From Variovorax sp. Sphag1AA (GTDB lineage: Bacteria; Pseudomonadota; Gammaproteobacteria; Burkholderiales; Burkholderiaceae_C), in the NCBI RefSeq assembly GCF_014192575.1, contig NZ_JACHYC010000003.1, positions 798,861 to 862,860 on the forward strand: 64,000 nucleotides of DNA, given 5' to 3'. The notes beneath the pieces were generated by a model. The model ran no database searches and was not told the origin of the DNA. It saw nothing but the letters and a program-made list of their open reading frames with translations. How positions within the stretch are numbered: the stretch's first letter is position 1; every line of letters starts with the position of its first letter. Of the stretch, positions 15,722 to 24,810 are shown in pieces. The translations under genes were made by a program, and so were the position numbers.

Positions 15722-16506
15722 CCCGCGAATAGGGTTTCACCCGAGCCGTCTCGTGGCCCGCTTGTTGCCACTCGCCAAGGCGTTCGTTCGTCGGACCCGA
15801 AAGACGCACGAGTTCACGACAGCGATCGGGAAGAATCGATGGATCATCGGAGGAGGGCAACCGAGCAGTCAAACCGCCCCGCCCGTCTTGCAGCGAAAGC
15901 GGACGGTCAGCGGAGCTTTCTCCACAGGCGAGTGACCGCCAGGTTACGGAAGTTCAAGCGACCACTGTCCTAGGATCATCGCGACCGGTAACACTGCGCC
16001 CATTGCGGTCCGCGGCCTCAGCGAATACTGGCCTTCGTCAACTACACAGCTCACCCGAGACCTGCCGATCGATGTCGGTGCCAGGTGGCGGCGCCCTGGC
16101 GCCGCTCTGGACTCGAACCGCTTGTCGCTTCATTCGGCAACAGACACACTGGTCGCGGTCAGCGTGTGGTGGTCGATCCGGCGGATGCACCATCGGCTTC
16201 TCTCCCACTGAAGGTCCGCCGCGCCCTCTAGAGGCTCCCGCGCAGGGAGTGAGGACGGACGGCCTGACGAACCGAAAGGTCGCACGGCTCCAAAGCGGTA
16301 CTTCCGATTCGAACGAAGGACCGCAACGGGCACTGACTTGCCCTCTCGAAGCTCGCGCCGAAGAAGCTCGTCGAGGCCGGCTGGACTCCGATTGGAAGTT
16401 CGCCCAGCGATGCCACGGCTCGCGCCAATTCCGATCTTGCGCGGTTCGGTTCCATCGCGCGGCTCATCGAACTCAAGAGAAGGACTAGCTCCTTCAGCTA
16501 CGGCCC
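15722..16506. other. Gap with a decayed Bug/TctC fragment
   Basis: About 780 bases without an intact gene between dctP and the lysR stop. At 16349-16474 a plus-strand frame reads KLAPKKLVEAGWTPIGSSPS and then DATARANSDLARFGSIARLI. This matches the C-terminal end of Bug binding proteins in register and spacing. It has no start and is not followed by a proper stop. The rest (15722-16340) gives no recognisable protein in any frame. Confidence 0.5.
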
Positions 16507-17424
16507 CTATATCGGCTCGCGCGCGAACATCGCGACGAGTAAGCCGATCAACCATTGGTGCAGCACGGAGGTCTCGTGTCGCTCGTGCCAGAACAGTTCG
16601 ATGGTGCGAGCCGGCGCGGCGATGGGCGGGGCCAAGCGCACCAGCCCGTCCATGCGCACGGCCTCGCGCCCCTCGGACCAGGGCAGGACGGCAATCAGTT
16701 CGGAGCGACGCACCACCTCGTAGGCGGCGCTGTAGTGGCTCACGGTGGCCACCAAGTTGCGCTGCAGACCGCGGCTGCGCAGCAGGCGGTCGTAGACGGC
16801 GCCTTCGCCCGTCAGGCTGACGTCCACGTGCCGCGCGGTCAGGAACTTCTTCGGCGTGATCTTGCGTTCCTGGGCCAGCGGGTGGCCGCGGCGCATGAAG
16901 CAGGCGAAGTCCACCGGCCACAGGCGACGTGAACGCAGGAAGGCGGGGCGCTGCACCTCGTCGTTGTAGGCGCCGATGGCGAAGTCGGCCTTGCCGTCGG
17001 CCAGCGCCTGGCAGAAGTCCACCACGGTGCCGGGCAGGGTGTGGCACTGCATGCCCGGCGCTACCTCCACCAGTCGCTGCATGAGGCGCGGCGCGATGAT
17101 GCAGGACACGTAGTCCGTCATCGTGACGCGAATCTGCGCGTCGCTGAGCGAGGGATCGAAGCTCTCGCCTTCGAGCGCGCCGCGTATTGCCTGCAGCGAG
17201 CGCGCCAGCGGCGTCCATAGCTCCACGGCCCTGCGCGTGGGGCGCACACCGGCGCCATGGCGCACGAAGAGCCGGTCGTCGAAGGTCTCGCGCAGCCGGC
17301 GCAACGCGTTGCTCACCGTGGGCTGCGTGAGCGACAGCTTGTGCGCGGCGCGCGTCACGTTGCCTTCGGTCATCAACGCCTCGAAAACCTTGAGCAGATT
17401 GAGGTCGGCATTGCGGTAGTTCAT
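16507..17424 (-). CDS. LysR-family transcriptional regulator
   Basis: Start at ATG 17424 (MNYRNADLNLLKVFEALM); 305 residues. The N-terminal helix-turn-helix is NVTRAAHKLSLTQPTVSNAL followed by RRLRETFDDRLFVRHGAGV, typical of the NodD/LinR-like branch of the family. It is divergent from the MFS/M24/amidohydrolase operon, with a 129-base intergenic region, and is its likely regulator. The effector is probably an intermediate of that pathway. Confidence 0.9.
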   Translation of the reverse strand: MNYRNADLNLLKVFEALMTEGNVTRAAHKLSLTQPTVSNALRRLRETFDDRLFVRHGAGVRPTRRAVELWTPLARSLQAIRGALEGESFDPSLSDAQIRVTMTDYVSCIIAPRLMQRLVEVAPGMQCHTLPGTVVDFCQALADGKADFAIGAYNDEVQRPAFLRSRRLWPVDFACFMRRGHPLAQERKITPKKFLTARHVDVSLTGEGAVYDRLLRSRGLQRNLVATVSHYSAAYEVVRRSELIAVLPWSEGREAVRMDGLVRLAPPIAAPARTIELFWHERHETSVLHQWLIGLLVAMFAREPI

Positions 17425-17553
17425 GATGTGCGAGGCTCCTTGAATATTCACACGGTCTATAAAAAGGATACGCCATATAAATTTGTCTCTATCGAGGCCG
17501 GCTCCTACGATTTGGGGCACACGGGCATCCCACCCGCCCAGGAGACGAATTTC

Positions 17554-18924
17554 ATGACCATGATCTCGGCGCGGATCGAGCGCCTTCCCTTCGCCGGCTT
17601 CCATCGCAAGTTGCTGCTCGCGGGTGGCCTCGGCTACACCTTCGACGCCATGGACGCGGCGGTGCTCGCCTTCGTACTGCCTGCGTTGCGCACTGCCTGG
17701 AGCCTGTCCGCCGTGCAACTTGGCATGCTGGCCAGCGCCGGCTTCGTCGGTGCCGTGCTCGGCGCCTTGGCGGCCGGCACGCTGGGCGACCTGATTGGCC
17801 GGCGCAAGGTGATGATGTCCGCGCTGGTGCTGTATTGCGTGGCATCTGCTGGCAGCGCGGTGGTCAACGACTGGACGTCCTTCCTGAGCTGGCGTGTCGT
17901 GGCCGGCATCGGTGCCGGTGCCGAGAGCGTGATCATCGCGCCCTATCTGTCGGAGTTCGTCGCCCGTCGCTATCGCGGCATCTTCACCGGGGCGCTGGCT
18001 GGCTTCTTCTCGTTCGGCTTCGTGCTGGCGGCGGTGCTGGGCTATTTCCTCGTGCCGGCCTCGCCGGAAGGCTGGCGCCACGTCATCCTCGTCACCGCCG
18101 CGCCGGTGGTGATGCTGCTGTGGTGGCGCCGCAGCCTGCCCGAATCACCGCGCTGGCTGGAGAGCCAGGGCCGCGTCGCCGAGGCCGAGACGACCCTCGA
18201 CGCCATGGAAACCGACGCCTTGCGCCGTGGCACCGTTCTGCCCACGCTGGACCCGCAAGAAGTTGACTCGCCGCCGCCCAGCCGCGAGCGTGGCTCGGCG
18301 GCGCGCAACTACCGAACGCTTCTGTCGAGCAAGCTTCGCCGCATCACGATCATGACCTGGCTGATGTGGATGACGCAGTCCTTCAGCTACTACGCCTTCT
18401 TCACCTGGATTCCCACCCTGCTGGTGCAGAACGGCATGACGATCACGAAGAGCTTCGGCTTCTCCATCGTGCTCGCCATCGCGCAGATCCCAGGCTACTT
18501 CTCCGCTGCCTGGCTCAACGAGCGCATCGGGCGACAGGCAGTGATCGTCTCGTACATGCTGCTGGGCGGTTGTGCCGCGATCGGCATGGCCTATGCCCAC
18601 GGCGACAGCCAGATCTTGGTGGCGGGCGTCCTGCTCTCGTTCTTCATGAACGGCGCCTATGCGGGCCTGTATGCCTACACGCCGGAGCTGTTCCCGACCC
18701 ATGTGCGCGTCACTGGCGCAGGGCTGGCCTCGACCATGAGTCGGCTGGGTGGCGTCGCCGCCCCTGTGCTGGTGGGCATGGTCTCCGCCAGCTTCAGCTT
18801 CGGAGGAGTGTTCGTCATGACAACGGCCGTGCTGGTGTGCGGTGCGGCCGCCGTGCTCATCCTCGGCGTACCCACCAAGGGGCGTTCGCTCGAAGCCATC
18901 ACGGCCGACGAGTTGGCCCACTAG
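17554..18924 (+). CDS. MFS transporter (aromatic acid or sugar-acid symporter type)
   Basis: Start at ATG 17554 behind CAGGAG; 456 residues, 12 membrane segments. Major-facilitator signatures include GTLGDLIGRRKVMM between helices 2 and 3 and ESPRWLESQGR before the central loop, as in AAHS/NiaP-like carriers. YTPELFPTHVRVTGAGLAST in the second half is also characteristic. It heads an operon with the M24 peptidase, ABM-like and amidohydrolase genes, so it should import their substrate. Confidence 0.9.
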   Translation: MTMISARIERLPFAGFHRKLLLAGGLGYTFDAMDAAVLAFVLPALRTAWSLSAVQLGMLASAGFVGAVLGALAAGTLGDLIGRRKVMMSALVLYCVASAGSAVVNDWTSFLSWRVVAGIGAGAESVIIAPYLSEFVARRYRGIFTGALAGFFSFGFVLAAVLGYFLVPASPEGWRHVILVTAAPVVMLLWWRRSLPESPRWLESQGRVAEAETTLDAMETDALRRGTVLPTLDPQEVDSPPPSRERGSAARNYRTLLSSKLRRITIMTWLMWMTQSFSYYAFFTWIPTLLVQNGMTITKSFGFSIVLAIAQIPGYFSAAWLNERIGRQAVIVSYMLLGGCAAIGMAYAHGDSQILVAGVLLSFFMNGAYAGLYAYTPELFPTHVRVTGAGLASTMSRLGGVAAPVLVGMVSASFSFGGVFVMTTAVLVCGAAAVLILGVPTKGRSLEAITADELAH

Positions 18925-18959
18925 AGACAACACCCAACACGACACCCAAAGAGGCCACC

Positions 18960-20126
18960 ATGCAAATCGTTCCTTCCTGCGAGAACCCCGATCCTTCCGA
19001 AATCGCGAGGCGCCTGGCTGCGGTCCAGGCCGAGATGGCGCTGCAGAACCTGGACTTCTACCTCTGCCACGATCCGTCGAACGTCTTCTATCTGACGAAC
19101 TTCAAGAACTTCGTCCACGAGCGGCCGTTCATCCTGCTGGTGCCGGCCAGCGGCACGCCGGTCTTTCTCATTCCAAAGCTGGAGGCGTCGCATGTGCGCT
19201 CGCGCGCAGTCGGCGAACTGCAACTGCTGGACTACTTCGAGTTCCCGGCGCCCACGGGGCAAATGTGGTTCGACCGCCTGCACGAGGTGCTGAAGCCGGC
19301 GCATCGGGTCGGCGTCGAATCGCTGTGCCCGCTGGCGGTCTTCCGCGCCGTTCCGGGCACCGCGGTGACGACCGACATCGTCGACGAGGTGCGCGAAATC
19401 AAGTCGACCTACGAGATCGGCCGCCTCGCCTACGCGAGCCAGTGGCTCAGTCGGGGCCATGCGCGGCTGCTCGCCGCCGCCAGGCCGGGCGCGGCGACGA
19501 TGGCGCTGAACTCACAGATCGCCGGTGCGCTGGTCGGTGAACTGCTCGTCGCCAACCCGCATGCCAACGTGCTGGCCTGCGAGGCGATCGCGGTGGCCAC
19601 GCCGCCTGCGTTCTCGCACGACCCGCATCTGGTGCCCGACCTGTCGTGCAAGCTGGCCGACGGCGGGCCGCACGTCACGCTGGTGTGCGGCACGTCCAAC
19701 GGCTACGGCGCGGAAGTGGAGCGGACCTTCTTCATCGGCCATGTGCCCGAGGCGGCGGTGCGGCCGTTCCACGCGATGCTCGAGGCGCGCGCGCTCGGCT
19801 ACGAGCTGGCGGTGCCAGGTGCCGACATGGCCGAGGTGGACCGCCGCGTCAACGATCTGCTGAAGACGCGCGGCTATGGCGACCACCTGCTGCACCGCAC
19901 CGGTCACAGCTTCGGCGTCACGCGGCATGAGGCGCCCTTCCTGGCCGAGGGCTATTCGCGAGAGATCAAGCCCGGCATGGTGTTCAGCATCGAGCCCGGC
20001 ATCTACTTGCCCGGCGTCGGTGGCTTTCGCTTCTCCGACACGGTGCTGGTCACCGAGACCGGCAACCAGAAGCTCACGGAGGCGCCCGAAACGCTGGAAG
20101 CGCTGACGCTGCAGGTGGGCGCATGA
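18960..20126 (+). CDS. M24-family metallopeptidase (Xaa-Pro aminopeptidase/creatinase fold)
   Basis: Start at ATG 18960 behind AGAGG; 388 residues. The N-terminal creatinase-type domain (DFYLCHDPSNVFYLTNFKNF) precedes a pita-bread domain. Around the metal site, HRTGHSFGVTRHEAP, FSIEPGIYLPGVGGFRFSDT and VTETG are as in M24. The first aspartate ligands are less clear: GTSNGYGAEVERTFFIG replaces the usual D-x-G...D-x-x-R-T/F pattern. Metal binding may therefore be altered and the enzyme could be a non-peptidase homologue such as a creatinase-like amidinohydrolase. It is ATGA-coupled to the next gene. Confidence 0.85.
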   Translation: MQIVPSCENPDPSEIARRLAAVQAEMALQNLDFYLCHDPSNVFYLTNFKNFVHERPFILLVPASGTPVFLIPKLEASHVRSRAVGELQLLDYFEFPAPTGQMWFDRLHEVLKPAHRVGVESLCPLAVFRAVPGTAVTTDIVDEVREIKSTYEIGRLAYASQWLSRGHARLLAAARPGAATMALNSQIAGALVGELLVANPHANVLACEAIAVATPPAFSHDPHLVPDLSCKLADGGPHVTLVCGTSNGYGAEVERTFFIGHVPEAAVRPFHAMLEARALGYELAVPGADMAEVDRRVNDLLKTRGYGDHLLHRTGHSFGVTRHEAPFLAEGYSREIKPGMVFSIEPGIYLPGVGGFRFSDTVLVTETGNQKLTEAPETLEALTLQVGA

Positions 20127-20449
20127 AGTACAGGTCACTGCTCACGTTCCAGGTGCGCCCCGGCATGCGCGACGAGGCCGTGCGCACTTTCGTCCAAGGG
20201 CGGGTGCTGGAGGAGTGCGCCCAGGCCGTTGCAGGTTTCCTGAGTGGCGAGTTGATGCTTTCGCAAGAGGACCCCGATCTGATGTATGTCACGGCGCAGT
20301 GGATCAACGAGGCCGCATACCAGCAATGGCTCGCGAGCCCCGTGCGTGCCGCGCAAGGCCCCGCCCTGGCGCCCTTTCTTGCGCACGAGCCCAGCGCCGC
20401 GCTGCTGCAGATCGTTCATTCCTACATCGCATCGCCGGAGGCTCCATGA
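20123..20449 (+). CDS. ABM-like dimeric alpha/beta-barrel protein
   Basis: A 108-residue protein, coupled on both sides by ATGA overlaps (20123 and 20446). YRSLLTFQVRPGMRDEAVRTF, then DLMYVTAQWINEAAYQQWLAS, gives the strand-helix-strand pattern of antibiotic-biosynthesis-monooxygenase-like proteins. Members range from cofactor-free monooxygenases to small accessory or binding proteins. Its tight coupling between a peptidase-like and an amidohydrolase gene suggests a dedicated step in the same pathway. Confidence 0.7.
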   Translation: MKYRSLLTFQVRPGMRDEAVRTFVQGRVLEECAQAVAGFLSGELMLSQEDPDLMYVTAQWINEAAYQQWLASPVRAAQGPALAPFLAHEPSAALLQIVHSYIASPEAP

Positions 20450-21690
20450 CCCAGACCACACTCATCAAGAACGCCCGCCTGCTCGATCCACTGCAGCCCG
20501 AACTTCTGGACCGCCACGACATCCTGATCGAAGGCAACACCATCCGCGAGGTGTCGGGCGAGCCCATTGCGGCTGGCGGCGCGCAGGTCATCGACGCGGG
20601 CGGCAAGACCGCAATGCCCGGCCTGATCGACCTGCATGTGCACGTGATCGCGGTGGAGCTCAACCTGCCGCGCCAGGCGCACATGCCCAACGTGCTGATC
20701 ACATTGCGCAGCCTGCCTGTCCTGCGTGGCATGCTGCGCCGCGGCTTTACCACCGTGCGCGACGCCGGCGGCGCGGGCCATGCTTTCAAGCAGGCGGTGG
20801 AATCCGGCCTGGCGCAGGGGCCGCGCCTGTTCGTCTCGGGCCGTGCACTGAGCCAGACCGGCGGCCACGGCGATGGGCGCGCACGCTCCGACTACATCGC
20901 GCAGCCCGAAGGCTGCCCCACCTGTGCGCGCGTTGGTTCTCTGGCGCGCGTTGTCGATGGCGTCGATGCCGTGCGCAAGGCGGTGCGCGAAGAACTGCAG
21001 ATGGGCGCGGACCAGATCAAGATCATGGCCTCAGGCGGTGTGGCTTCGCCAACCGATCCGGTCGGCGCCCACGGCTACAGCGAGGACGAGATCCGCGCCA
21101 TCGTGGCCGAGGCCGCGGCGCGGCAAACCTATGTGCTGGCCCATGCCTATACGGCGGAAGCCATCAGCCGCGCTGTGCGCTGTGGCGTGCGCTCCATCGA
21201 ACACGGCAACCTGGTGGATGCCGAGGCCGCCGCACTGATGGCGCAGATGGGCGCCTACGCGGTGCCCACGCTTGTGACCTACGACGCGTTGGCCAACGAG
21301 GGGGCTTCGCTCGGCCTGCCGGCCGATAGCGTGGCCAAGGTGGCCAGCGTGCGTGAAGCGGGCCTTCGTGCGCTGCAGATCTTCAAATCCGCGGGCGTGA
21401 AGATGGGCTTTGGCTCCGACCTGCTCGGCGAATCGCACCGCCTGCAGAGCGACGAGTTCCGCCTGCGCGCGCAGGTGCTGTCACCCGCCGAGGTGATCGC
21501 CAGCGCCACGACGGTGGGCGCCGAGATCCTCGGCATGCAGGACCGCCTGGGACGTCTGGTGCCAGGCGCGCTGGCCGACCTCCTGCTGGTCGACGGCAAT
21601 CCGCTGCAGAGCGTCGACTGCCTGCTGGGTCAGGGCGAGCACATTCCGCTCGTGATGAAGGACGGCGTGGTGCAGTTCAACGCGCTGTAG
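20446..21690 (+). CDS. Amidohydrolase-family protein (imidazolonepropionase/prolidase-like)
   Basis: Start at ATG 20446; 414 residues. Metal ligands are expected in LIDLHVHV (HxH, near residue 65), the lysine or KIMASGGV segment near 190, LAHAYTAE and SIEHGNLVD for the two histidines, and the aspartate of GFGSDLLGE. A C-terminal RLGRLVPGALADLLLVDGNP closes the small beta-sandwich. This is the classic layout of metal-dependent amidohydrolases acting on cyclic amides, dipeptides or carbamates. It is last in the MFS operon. Confidence 0.9.
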   Translation: MTQTTLIKNARLLDPLQPELLDRHDILIEGNTIREVSGEPIAAGGAQVIDAGGKTAMPGLIDLHVHVIAVELNLPRQAHMPNVLITLRSLPVLRGMLRRGFTTVRDAGGAGHAFKQAVESGLAQGPRLFVSGRALSQTGGHGDGRARSDYIAQPEGCPTCARVGSLARVVDGVDAVRKAVREELQMGADQIKIMASGGVASPTDPVGAHGYSEDEIRAIVAEAAARQTYVLAHAYTAEAISRAVRCGVRSIEHGNLVDAEAAALMAQMGAYAVPTLVTYDALANEGASLGLPADSVAKVASVREAGLRALQIFKSAGVKMGFGSDLLGESHRLQSDEFRLRAQVLSPAEVIASATTVGAEILGMQDRLGRLVPGALADLLLVDGNPLQSVDCLLGQGEHIPLVMKDGVVQFNAL

Positions 21691-22389
21691 TCGGAAATCG
21701 CCAGAAAGGTCCGGCGGTGTCGAAAGCAAGCCGCTTGAACTACTGCTGACTGCTATTAGCCTCCGAACAAGCAGACGCCAACGCCGATCGAAGGAAGTCG
21801 CTTCCGCTCACGCACGAAGTAGCAGGCCTGTCCACGCGATGGCGCTGTCTCCCCAAATGTCTGAGGAATACACCCGGCAGTTCGAATCGCACCAGAACTT
21901 CGATCCGCAAGGTCTCGGATGCGCGGGACATCTATTGTTCGGCCAGATGGGTTGGCCTGCGAGGTCGTCATCAATTCAGACCCCTGCATCAGCGGACACT
22001 TGCGTGCACAAGGCTCGCGCCAGCAATATTCGAGAAACTCGCGCAGTCCTCAAGCTCACGGCGGTTAGAGCAGGAACGCACGCCGTTCAGGATCAACGCG
22101 ATGACAGCCATTTCCGCGCGTGACGAGTGCCTGCTCAGGGCACTGACCGGTCCCATGGTGCTGCACCCAGGAACTTCGCCTCTCGCTGCACTCCGGCCGG
22201 AAGCCGGGCTTCGGTTTCAGACTCTGGCCCGGACATAGGTGCCACGCCGCCGAACGCTGCAGCTTCCGCGAGGTCGGCTGGCTCGCTGAGATTGACCAAA
22301 CAGGAGCCTTGACGACCTGTCAGGCCCCACCTTGGACGGTCCGCAACGCCGCCGCCGTCAACCCCATCGACGCCGACGCTCAATCGGGA
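21691..22389. other. Gene-free stretch, no recognisable content
   Basis: About 700 bases between the amidohydrolase stop and the histidine-kinase stop. Short open frames occur on both strands but none has a ribosome site, family resemblance or biased codon use. I see no clear hairpin terminator or repeat. Confidence 0.5.
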
Positions 22390-23694
22390 CTATCGCGCTC
22401 TGGATGATATGTCCGGGAACCAGGGATGCGGATGAATGGCACGAGTAGACGGCTTCAGCTCTCCGCTGCCCAACGCACTCGACGCGCCGGCTTCCTCACG
22501 CGAGCGCGTCGCATAGGCGAGCGCAGCGGAAACACGAATCTCGACCAGCGTTCCGCCCGCCGTCGTCCTGCCAATCGTGATCTTAGCGCCGACATTGGCA
22601 GCTCGCTCCCTCATGACGGCCAGGCCGAAGTGTCCGTCTCGGCACGTGCGCTCGGCGTCTTCCTCAATTCCTAGTCCATCGTCGGTGACGGAAGCCCGCA
22701 ATTCTCTCGGCGAGAAGTGCAGTTCCAAACGCACGCTACACCCTGCCGAGTGACGAAACGCGTTCAGCATGGCTTCGTGAAGGATGTTCGCAAAGTTCGC
22801 GCGAACAGTTTCAGTCAGGGACATTTCTGCCCCATGCGACAGCATGATGAACGACATGCCGCAATCACTGGCCAGTCTTTCCCCTGCGTGTCGCAGGCCT
22901 TCAGCGAGTGACATCTGCTGGGGCGACGCGCTGCGAAGTCCGAAAACTTCGTCACGTATGACCTTGAGGGTGTCTTCGGCGCGATCAAGGGCCGTATCGA
23001 GTTTTCTGCGGACGGGATCGTCCGGCGGAAGCTCCCGCGACAATCCTGCGAATCGCCAAACCAGCCCATACGCGGCCTGAAGCAGCGAGTCATGTAGCTC
23101 ACGGGAAATTTGTTCCCGCTCCAGTCGTCGACTCGCTTCATCCTGCGCAACTACCCTCGAGAGCGACTCTTGACGTAGTGAAGCGACGTGCGAGCCGAAC
23201 ATCGCTAGGCGAGCGAGCGCTGCGGCGATGACGGTCCACAAAAGCAGCCGTTCCGGCCGACCGTCGAAGTGGAGCTCAGGGCTGTCCAGAAATACAACGA
23301 ATATCAGTCCGAACCCGATGCACGTGCCGAGGCAGAAGCGGCCGAGGGTACGACCCGAGAATTGAAGGCTCGCAAGCGGCATCACATTTACGAGATTCAA
23401 GACGAAGATGAACCAGAGGTCGGGCACGAGGAGACAACCACCAAAGTCGCGGACGCAGGCTGCGACGAGTTGCAACGCCGTCGCAGTCGAAGCGGACAGC
23501 CTCTTCGATTGACCGGTCGACGTCATATGCAGCCCTATCGCGTTGACCACGAGAGAATAGGCGACCATCGCCGCAACGATCCGGCCATCGACCCTACCCA
23601 GAATCCAATAGGCAGCGAGCAGCGCACAGGTTGTGGCGTATTCGACCGCAAGCATCGCCGCGATGTATAGGCGAGACTGTCCCTCGAAGCCCAT
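22390..23694 (-). CDS. Membrane sensor histidine kinase, NarL-partner type
   Basis: A 434-residue protein with about six membrane segments in residues 8-165 and no recognisable extracytoplasmic sensor domain. The HisKA_3 dimerisation helix has the phospho-acceptor histidine at residue 201 (REQISRELHDSLLQ). The ATPase domain follows with LHEAMLNAFRHSAG, DDGLGIEED and GHFGLAVMRERA. Its start lies 1 base after the upstream stop, so it is translationally linked to the acetoacetate-decarboxylase-like gene. No response regulator is adjacent; the nearest NarL-type regulators lie about 17 kb or more to the right. Confidence 0.9.
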   Translation of the reverse strand: MGFEGQSRLYIAAMLAVEYATTCALLAAYWILGRVDGRIVAAMVAYSLVVNAIGLHMTSTGQSKRLSASTATALQLVAACVRDFGGCLLVPDLWFIFVLNLVNVMPLASLQFSGRTLGRFCLGTCIGFGLIFVVFLDSPELHFDGRPERLLLWTVIAAALARLAMFGSHVASLRQESLSRVVAQDEASRRLEREQISRELHDSLLQAAYGLVWRFAGLSRELPPDDPVRRKLDTALDRAEDTLKVIRDEVFGLRSASPQQMSLAEGLRHAGERLASDCGMSFIMLSHGAEMSLTETVRANFANILHEAMLNAFRHSAGCSVRLELHFSPRELRASVTDDGLGIEEDAERTCRDGHFGLAVMRERAANVGAKITIGRTTAGGTLVEIRVSAALAYATRSREEAGASSALGSGELKPSTRAIHPHPWFPDISSRAR

Positions 23695-23695
23695 T

Positions 23696-24496
23696 TCAAT
23701 CCCTCAGATCCTGCAGAACTCTTAGATCCTCGACGGAATAGGCCATGCCGCACCTGAAGCCGAAGTTCATCCGTAGAGGCCGAAGTGCGTCGAGTTCCTC
23801 TCCCCGCACTTCCGGCAAGGACAGGAAGCCGTGACCAATCCACATGTCGACAGTTCGCACGTTCTCGACCAAAAGCAGCGTCAGCTCGTGCATGGCTGGC
23901 CTGTGCTGCTGACCCGCAACCAACTGGGGAACGTACCTGAGCAGTGCGGTGGGCCGCTCGAAGAAGCTCCGACCGTCTTCCTCGCGCCGATCTAGCGTCA
24001 CGCTGACGTCAATGAGGCGGCAACCGTGGGCCGAAGCGCTCGCCGCAAATCGGCCGCCGGGACTGACTGGTGCTGCCGCCTCGCTCCACGCCGCATAGCT
24101 GCGGGTTTGGGCGATCTGTCCAAGCTTTGTTGGCAGGCCCTGCATCCAGCCGCGCGACAGCGCTGCATCGTTGTCCGCAAAGCTAAAGGGGCAGTAGGTC
24201 ACTGCGGTCTCGCCCCAGACGGCGTCGATCAAGACGCGCACCTCACGGAACTGATAGCGCGCAGGATCAAGGAATTCATCGTCCTGTGCAGTGAACTGGC
24301 TGTCGGAAAACAGAACCCGGGCGTGACCGTTAGTTGCTGGATCCGGCGAGAGCCCCTCCGGAAGCAGCGCCGCCGTCGCGACCGGATCCGCCCAAAAATC
24401 GACGCCGATGACCTCGCTAGAGTAGTGCCACGGCGGCGGCGGATTGATCGCGGCACGGCCTAGAGGCGATCGGGGAACGGCGAATCCCTTGGGCAT
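23696..24496 (-). CDS. Acetoacetate decarboxylase-family protein
   Basis: A 266-residue protein of the ADC fold. The segment SRGWMQGLPTKLGQI corresponds to the loop carrying the Schiff-base lysine of acetoacetate decarboxylase. FWADPVATAALLPEGLSPDP near the start and WYAT-like strands later also fit. Related proteins include decarboxylases, retro-aldolases and proteins of unknown role. Coupling with a histidine kinase (1 base apart) is unusual and suggests a signalling or ligand-processing function. It is divergent from the MFS gene at 24811. Confidence 0.78.
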   Translation of the reverse strand: MPKGFAVPRSPLGRAAINPPPPWHYSSEVIGVDFWADPVATAALLPEGLSPDPATNGHARVLFSDSQFTAQDDEFLDPARYQFREVRVLIDAVWGETAVTYCPFSFADNDAALSRGWMQGLPTKLGQIAQTRSYAAWSEAAAPVSPGGRFAASASAHGCRLIDVSVTLDRREEDGRSFFERPTALLRYVPQLVAGQQHRPAMHELTLLLVENVRTVDMWIGHGFLSLPEVRGEELDALRPLRMNFGFRCGMAYSVEDLRVLQDLRD

Positions 24497-24810
24497 TCGT
24501 GTGTTCTTTCCTGCGGACTAGCCGACCGCCGCAGCCACGCTGGCATCGCCATCCTTACAGCCGAAGTGGCCGAGAGGCGGATGCAGACAACCGGGTCGGA
24601 GGCGATCGGGAATTGCGACCGAACAAAGCTTAGGCTCTCGCCAAGCCGTGAACGTGAGGAAAACCTGAGGAATGTCGTCCGCTCACGCCAGACACAGCGC
24701 ATGTGGTACGTTCGCAGCCGCACATACAGTAGGAGCACGACTGACTCGAAAGCGCGCCGATGCCTCTGGGCTTCGAGAGGAAGCAGCCTCACCCATCAAT
24801 AAGTACTCGC
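24497..24810. other. Divergent promoter region
   Basis: 314 bases between the ADC-like gene (leftward) and the MFS gene (rightward). No protein-like frame and no strong palindrome seen; it should hold both promoters. Confidence 0.4.

Noticed and set aside
17441..17450. TGAATATTCA palindrome in the lysR/MFS gap, containing GAATATTC as in the TetR operators
   Set aside because: It lacks the GAAT-N4-ATTC spacing shared by the other three, and a 10-bp AT palindrome is not rare. A LysR role is possible but unsupported.
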